DNA of 9,676 nucleotides, taken from NCBI GenBank assembly GCA_900769325.1, contig CAAGGF010000095.1:1-9676 (forward strand), in the 5' to 3' direction. The notes under the pieces were generated by a model. It was not told the origin of the DNA. It did not search any database and was given only the letters and a program-made list of their open reading frames with translations. Numbering within the stretch: position 1 is the first letter of the stretch; the number at the start of each line of letters is the position of its first letter. Position numbers and translations under genes: made by a program. This stretch comes from Spirochaetia bacterium. GTDB taxonomy: Bacteria > Spirochaetota > Spirochaetia > Treponematales > Treponemataceae. Positions 7,001 to 9,676 of the stretch are shown piece by piece.

Positions 7001-9676
7001 ACTTCCAGTTGTCTTAATATTTGTAAGCTTGATTTCAGGTCTGTCTGCATTCTGGTCAATTTTAAGTTTATAAGGAGATTCTCCTACAGACTCATTTGCA
7101 TTTCCAGCATCATCAGTAAATACAACGAGGAATTCAAAGTCTTTAGCAGAAGTAGCATTGTTCAATTTAGTTGTATCAACGCCTGTAATCGTCCATTCCT
7201 GTCCAGAAAGCGATGTTGAAGAAGGAGAAATAGAAATCGACTTCCATTCAGTTCCTTCTTTATCTTCTTTATATTGAAGTTTCAGCTTATCTGAAAGATT
7301 ATTGCCTGAAAGATTATTGTCTGTAACCATTCCTGCAAAACTAATCGTCTTATTTACAGTTGCCCCGGAAACAGGAGTTTTTATTTCAACTTTTGGAGCG
7401 GTACTGTCAACAATAACTTCTCCTGCCTCAACAGCTTCAGATTTATTTCCTGCGTCATCTGTTGCACGAACATAAATTGTATGTGTACCGTCATGAAGTC
7501 CGCTCAACGAATAATTGTACGGCGAAACGATTTCTTTTCCAGTTAAAGTAACCAAGTTGTTTTTCATACTAGAATCTGTTGAGAACTCTACGCATTTAAG
7601 TCCGCTTGTTGCATCTGTACAAGCAAAAGTTACAGAAATTGGTTTTGTATTTTGCAAAACCTGCCGTCCGATAGTATCAGTAAAAGAAGCTGTAACAGTC
7701 GGAGTATCCATATCGATTTTAATTACAGCCGTATCCGTTTTTTTATTTCCAACTTTATCTGAAACAGTTACCGTTACAGAAGTTGCCTCTCCTTCCGGAA
7801 GGTCAAATGTCGTTTTGTATAAAATCCAGCCTTTTGTTTCTGTATCAGTGTTTCCGTTTTTATCACAAGAAGCACCGCGTGCAAAATTGCCTTCTGTTGT
7901 ACTTTCACCGTTTTTAAATGAATATTTTACAGAATCAATGCCGCTTGCATAACTATTATTTTCTGCATCCTGAACAATATAAGTCAATGTCTGTGTTCGT
8001 GAATTAAGCCACTTATCAACTATTTTTTCAGTATCAGAATGACGAAGAATAGAAGGTACTGTATTATCAACATTCCATTTAAGATCAACTGACACAGATA
8101 CATCCGTTATATCAGTTGCAATATAGCGGAAATTCTTAACGCCCTCCTGCATTTTATCTACAGGAACTATTTCTGTCCACTGAACATAATTTGAACTAGG
8201 GTCTTTTTTAATTGTTATTGTATTTGGATTTTCTTCTGTTGCATCGTTTTTATATGACGACTTTAAAGAACCTACAACCCAGTCACCTTCAGCATTTTGA
8301 GTAATTTCATAACGCTCAATAGATTTTATTTTCTCTACAGCAGAAACCGTAACAATTCCCGTAATCTCTGTTTCAACAAGTTGAGTTGAACATTCATCGT
8401 TTATAATGTTATCGCCGGTAAATTTGATATTAAAATTACTGTCACTTACGGCAATATAATTTGTTGTTTCTGATGTTCGGTAAGTTTTAATTTTTTCTGC
8501 AGCGTTTTTGTATTCAACATCAACTGCTTCTACTTTCAAAATATACCTTCCTTCACGCTTTGGAAGAATATAATTTACAAGTGATGTTGTAGAGCCGTCA
8601 AAAGTATAAACTACAGGATTTACAGGAATTGGACTTTCTTCAGTCTGATTTTCCTGAATCTGAACTGCATTTGCAGGGATAGAAGCGTCAACAGGCTTTT
8701 CGTCTTTATCGAGCAAAGTAATTGTTACCTTTTCAAGTCCGTCATCATCTGTAAAACTGAAAACCGCTTTATTATTTGTTTCAACTCCGAAAGTATTTTT
8801 TGTTTTGTCAACTTCGGTAAAGTTTTTGATTTCACTTGAATCTTTTCCGTTTGAAAATTTAATTACAGGCTTATCGGTAGTCTGGTCAACGGTGTAAACT
8901 TCTTCTATTGTTGATTTATTTCCGGCTTCGTCTATGGCTTCCAGAGAAACTGTAATTTTTCCGTCAGACAAAAGCGTTGTGTCGATTTTCTTTTCAAAAG
9001 CAGATTCTGAAAGCGTGTATTTAATTTCAGCGTCTTTTTCATCTTTAATGGTAAGTGTAAATGTCTTTAAATTCTTTTCAGTAACCTTTCCGCTTATAGT
9101 AACATTTCCGTTTATTTTCTTTTCAATAATGTTACCGTTTTCATCCAGTTTTTTTTCTGCAACCGGGTCAACATTCGTAATTGCTACAACCGGGGCTGCG
9201 TTATCAAGGTAAATATTTCGTTCTATAAAACTTTCTGTATTTGAATCATCCTGAACAGTAACTTTTATTGTATAACTGAAAATTTTACCTTCCTTTGGAT
9301 TTACCGAATCATAACCGTCTTCAAGTTTTACACTTCCGTCATTTACAACACATGAATATGAAACATTTGGAAGACCAAAGCCGCTTTCAGAAACTGCCGC
9401 CCCTGAAATCTCGCCGACTTTTTTAAACTTTCCGTTTTCATCAGTTTTTAAAGTGTCATAAACGGCAATCTGGTAATTTACAGAAGCGATTTTTGATTTT
9501 TCACTTTCTGCACTTCCTTTTATAACAAGTGAAGAATTTTCTTTTATTACAAGACCGTCCGAAGCAGGTTCTGAAATGTAAACTTTTGGAGGCGCTCCGG
9601 AAGAAAGTCCTTGGAATCCGTAAACTGTGTCGTTTGAAGTTTGAAGGTCAAGATTGTCCAAATCTTTTCCAGATGC
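1019..9676 (-). CDS. Giant multi-domain Ig-like repeat protein, probably surface or secreted (N-terminus outside window)
   Basis: One frame without a stop runs from the right edge to TAA at 1019-1021, at least 2885 residues. A TTG at 9661 could be read as a start, and GGAAAAG lies before it, but the frame continues upstream (ASGKD before it) and no signal peptide follows it, so the true start is most likely beyond the window. From the N-terminal side: some 13-15 Ig-like modules (about 9610-4250), further beta-rich modules (4250-3240), an IPT/TIG-like domain (about 3235-2935), a conserved-looking block with LDVWDF and IGFSFKNG (about 2855-2640), a CBM26-like starch-binding module (about 2615-2355), and propeller-like blades to the C-terminus (2320-1022), ending in EVAQKK. 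No LPXTG, C-terminal sorting domain, transmembrane segment or enzyme motif was seen. The blocks NPSVYARSSIGKYPV and LDVWDF are, from memory, similar to giant Treponema proteins. A role in adhesion or glycan binding is inferred, not shown. Base composition changes sharply inside the gene. Confidence 0.93.
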   Translation of the reverse strand, partial: ASGKDLDNLDLQTSNDTVYGFQGLSSGAPPKVYISEPASDGLVIKENSSLVIKGSAESEKSKIASVNYQIAVYDTLKTDENGKFKKVGEISGAAVSESGFGLPNVSYSCVVNDGSVKLEDGYDSVNPKEGKIFSYTIKVTVQDDSNTESFIERNIYLDNAAPVVAITNVDPVAEKKLDENGNIIEKKINGNVTISGKVTEKNLKTFTLTIKDEKDAEIKYTLSESAFEKKIDTTLLSDGKITVSLEAIDEAGNKSTIEEVYTVDQTTDKPVIKFSNGKDSSEIKNFTEVDKTKNTFGVETNNKAVFSFTDDDGLEKVTITLLDKDEKPVDASIPANAVQIQENQTEESPIPVNPVVYTFDGSTTSLVNYILPKREGRYILKVEAVDVEYKNAAEKIKTYRTSETTNYIAVSDSNFNIKFTGDNIINDECSTQLVETEITGIVTVSAVEKIKSIERYEITQNAEGDWVVGSLKSSYKNDATEENPNTITIKKDPSSNYVQWTEIVPVDKMQEGVKNFRYIATDITDVSVSVDLKWNVDNTVPSILRHSDTEKIVDKWLNSRTQTLTYIVQDAENNSYASGIDSVKYSFKNGESTTEGNFARGASCDKNGNTDTETKGWILYKTTFDLPEGEATSVTVTVSDKVGNKKTDTAVIKIDMDTPTVTASFTDTIGRQVLQNTKPISVTFACTDATSGLKCVEFSTDSSMKNNLVTLTGKEIVSPYNYSLSGLHDGTHTIYVRATDDAGNKSEAVEAGEVIVDSTAPKVEIKTPVSGATVNKTISFAGMVTDNNLSGNNLSDKLKLQYKEDKEGTEWKSISISPSSTSLSGQEWTITGVDTTKLNNATSAKDFEFLVVFTDDAGNANESVGESPYKLKIDQNADRPEIKLTNIKTTGSSISSNVVQGVISDDDGVSTKINETETKLKLYRIDSADYDADSVTNKTPSTGNKWKSIPVEAGTGIWTATIDKDSEGEGSKHWYFYVIDEAGGEFCTKSTSQLERPYLTDGSSEKSDNQTGITFFFDTTAPTVKISVSEDGTNYSTTNTIFGGTKSLYVRAEVFEEVGMAEKTATKAPAVLYIGGEKKELAASVSPEEKKYIYTFSPIELSGYSGDTPLSVSVTAEDSAGNTNKDILNITIDKEAPKVKIISPTTALSDAVSTSVSIKGIVQDDKSSIAKLEYVIPKTDFNDDSQEWKAMGTAASWDITFASGAPDSSDSLIYYAVAKDDSKYVYQVKNSGTENIYEVPIWFRVSDSAGNKNIVKDQYVLVDSEGGKPKAWINSPENNATTSGVVTIYGGASDNVSVSKVCVQIDANNDGNFNADDATYITGSTGSWTTSNDELKSTIAGSGDDWYIPASGTNSWKLNVDTNCIPENAESKKFLKIRVKAIDNEGLSRAWSDPVIVNIDSETPVIKNLKLVQYGKDVMPTDSTSPVTEREYVSGMYISNISVQNNGKWYLTGDVSDNQTVSSITFEMITSSTQNNIKLEDESEIKPGAASYTLRVPLKTDESGVISYAIKAKDNNTGEATVSITINIDSTSPSLYNTSNTEILNPGESLRLKSMSKMLGTGNDNSTVVNNNNYFTFGDVVSEAGSGLLYTAFYFERNGSTEKRVYNPMFKTSNKTIINSDSFENGKVYINSDGLASLCISNATRPSEDSITLSSENKSIRKGGLIKIAGGYSLITEVSGTTVKFSPTASTTFTKAELILAQVVDHKITESVGSDGKTVVNDDGDEMIETINQIGSSYNWTASVDSNNIPDGPITVHVVAIDNAGNTTHGSIATKVENNRPRIAKVLLGTDLNDNGKYDWDASSAPVTTGDSEKDTKDAKAFGEFSYFTALDSNSGKAQSEVTLNSNEFKVIDGLCIIPEFVGGNTELGYILEYPANLTTATKKTGAVTAMTTTSAISDKIKNVGEYPITDEITNFGGIILNSITSGNISITFWDKTEETTQGLNSQWALLKIPVKNLESESVKPEPKITPFYWNSSTDNSVYIEGTIKGHIELEKDIESAVASELGEDDPKVSGKIKLEGIVYDNVRLQTITIYAFGESGTVGTYSGGEWTENASLPTGVISFNAEDIELSQNGHYAKYEMVIDTETLTSVAGKDQIISVGATDWKSNSCATVTLSTGTQTVGKTQEINGKTYNTGTTNYYRMDVVPYVTSIWTELSEYDRNNPSVYARSSIGKYPVRVGENITVYGWNLNGSPSVTLNGNAVTGTSVSENLNENVKQGTYGINMPVTNSYSSGALEVTVNGVSALNNKNKDNAKGAYAGDISDKDATGKEYAHGYNRQPNGINNNVLTDDIALDVWDFKSAAEPDGSSAKYVHMKVGPYLPDDANNARIGFSFKNGIGYYNMAGNARNVSGESVKLRIPTSFTTYTHIYLWKGSTVFKSWPGLLISEWDQEDGYYVYTVNASSLNYKMNNNGEGGSDKTEITSSGIWTYDGSEFTRTGDIPTNNSAPTVFSHTRMGSNFGGFTSNSFTFDSKGQTYGVAMCPDTSGKAGLAANLQFFSRATGSNNTSNSQDLNYNYLNVNNARRIENICYYKDGNLKTDEERIQVPSMASYVSGETSYVYLAYYDHGLDQVKFRIGSVGSTANDIGLGLQDLNKLTAGIGGSEDDGKIGVACSVFDSTSSSYIGDKGNAYKNVKVISSGNEASADVAVAALNDGTAVVAYYTGKELKIQYAPFDSIDNNEAVDATWITKSVSTKGGKNVAMVADAAGGLHFAYSSNSGADLYYTYMSSLTATPVTMLVDSYDNVGSYCTIDVGRTSSTSSQWIPYITYKRDASEVALKMAYPIVNVSTEKPGASSAGFFTGNWDICTIPSANNSTNDLVNVGLCKDWGNGVIQNFPTGADDFSYNPGGTYAICNSSVIYGNGTQNPVVGYAVEQGYIEVAQKK
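1022..2320 (-). other. C-terminal beta-propeller-like region (about six blades) of the giant protein
   Basis: Six similar segments alternate small-residue strands with an aromatic 'AYY'-type strand: FTFDSKGQTYGVAMCPD (about 2265), MASYVSGETSYVYLAYYD, ADVAVAALNDGTAVVAYY, VAMVADAAGGLHFAYSS, TIDVGRTSSTSSQWIPYITY, and the last, NPVVGYAVEQGYIEV. The pattern 'a..VDs.G..hvaY.....g.l.y..' resembles blades of sialidase-like or YncE-like propellers, but the characteristic Asp-box (S-x-D-x-G-x-x-W) is absent. Seven Cys fall in this part. The fold is inferred from the pattern only. Confidence 0.45.
2355..2615 (-). other. CBM26-like starch-binding module in the giant protein
   Basis: Features seen in order: a strand HIYLWKGS, the SWPG turn, GYYVYTV, then YKMNNNGEGGSDKTE and finally GIWTYDGSEF. 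In the CBM25/CBM26 starch-binding modules of amylases the same order occurs: an aromatic-rich strand, WPG, a 'G.Y.y.v' strand, a FNNG..-Q-T segment and a final Y-x-G stretch. Trp/Tyr residues in these positions stack on the maltose units. The Gln commonly seen after the NNG loop is not obvious here (GSDKTE instead of GxxQT), so binding is likely but not certain. No amylase catalytic domain is present in the window. Confidence 0.5.
2935..3235 (-). other. IPT/TIG-like domain in the giant protein
   Basis: The segment reads ...VGENITVYGWNLNGSP, then SVTLNGNAVTG, and closes with SGALEVTVNGVSALNN. The order 'G..ItIyG.NL....V.lng..v', followed by a closing strand with V.VNG, is the normal pattern of IPT/TIG folds found in surface and carbohydrate-related proteins. 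It is preceded by VVPYVTSIWTELSEYDRNNP and an ARSSIGKYP stretch that looks conserved in similar giant proteins (from memory). Confidence 0.6.
4250..9610 (-). other. Array of Ig-like modules in the giant protein
   Basis: Modules are marked by linkers at their N-terminal edge such as LDNAAPVV, VDQTTDKPVI, VDNTVPSI, IDMDTPTV, VDSTAPKVEI, IDQNADRPEI, FDTTAPTV, IDKEAPKV, VDSEGGKPKA, IDSETPVI, IDSTSPSL and VENNRPRI. The linkers lie near 9210, 8894, 8075, 7720, 7412, 7060, 6632, 6285, 5892, 5490, 5100 and 4358. Before each linker comes the usual last strands, as in V.AxDxAGNxS. Most spacings are 100-145 residues; the segments 8894-8075 and 5100-4358 are about twice as long and probably hold two modules each. 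Such arrays normally serve as extended stalks or adhesion units outside the cell. Modules are divergent from each other, so the array is old rather than freshly amplified. Confidence 0.85.

Noticed and set aside
7515..7952. Longest plus-strand ORF opposite the giant gene (and the other plus-strand ORFs from 1028 to 9212)
   Set aside because: All are antisense shadows of the continuous 2885-residue frame, with hydrophobic, Ser/Val/Phe- or Leu/His-rich products and no SD.
9659..9661. TTG as the true start of the giant gene
   Set aside because: The frame continues upstream to the window edge and no signal sequence follows the TTG, although GGAAAAG before it is weakly SD-like; an upstream start is more likely.

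Overview
The window looks like part of a chromosome of a low-GC, host- or gut-associated spirochaete, most probably a Treponema. This is inferred from two things: a very long protein made of bacterial Ig-like modules, whose C-terminal conserved blocks resemble giant Treponema proteins as I remember them, and an Rpn-type nuclease C-terminus. No rRNA, tRNA or housekeeping gene is present to confirm it.

Layout. Positions 2-406 (+) hold the 3' end of an Rpn/PD-(D/E)XK 'recombination-promoting nuclease' gene whose catalytic part lies outside the window. Inside it is a strong Shine-Dalgarno (163-170) five bases before an in-frame ATG (176). This predicts a separately translated 76-residue C-terminal protein, the RpnS arrangement of a gene-within-a-gene toxin-antitoxin/anti-phage system. 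Positions 407-1018 are non-coding: a degenerate 23/24-bp tandem array (479-821) whose better units consist of two short dyads, followed by two hairpins (886-921 and 988-1013) between the convergent genes. Positions 1019-9676 (-) are one uninterrupted reading frame of at least 2885 residues, open through the right edge, so its N-terminus and any signal peptide are not visible.

The giant protein consists, from its visible N-terminus, of about 13-15 Ig-like modules joined by D-x-x-x-P type linkers, two EF-hand-like acidic loops, an IPT/TIG-like domain, a block reading DVWDF...IGFSFKNG, a starch-binding (CBM26-like) module that appears inserted, and a C-terminal set of about six beta-propeller-like blades. 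It is most simply a secreted or surface protein for adhesion or glycan binding; no catalytic motif was seen. Its base composition is mosaic: CpG is almost absent over much of the C-terminal third but frequent around 4201-4680.

The two genes are convergent and probably unrelated in function. The most interesting points are the internal RpnS start, the double-dyad minisatellite, the CBM-like insertion and the composition step within the giant gene.
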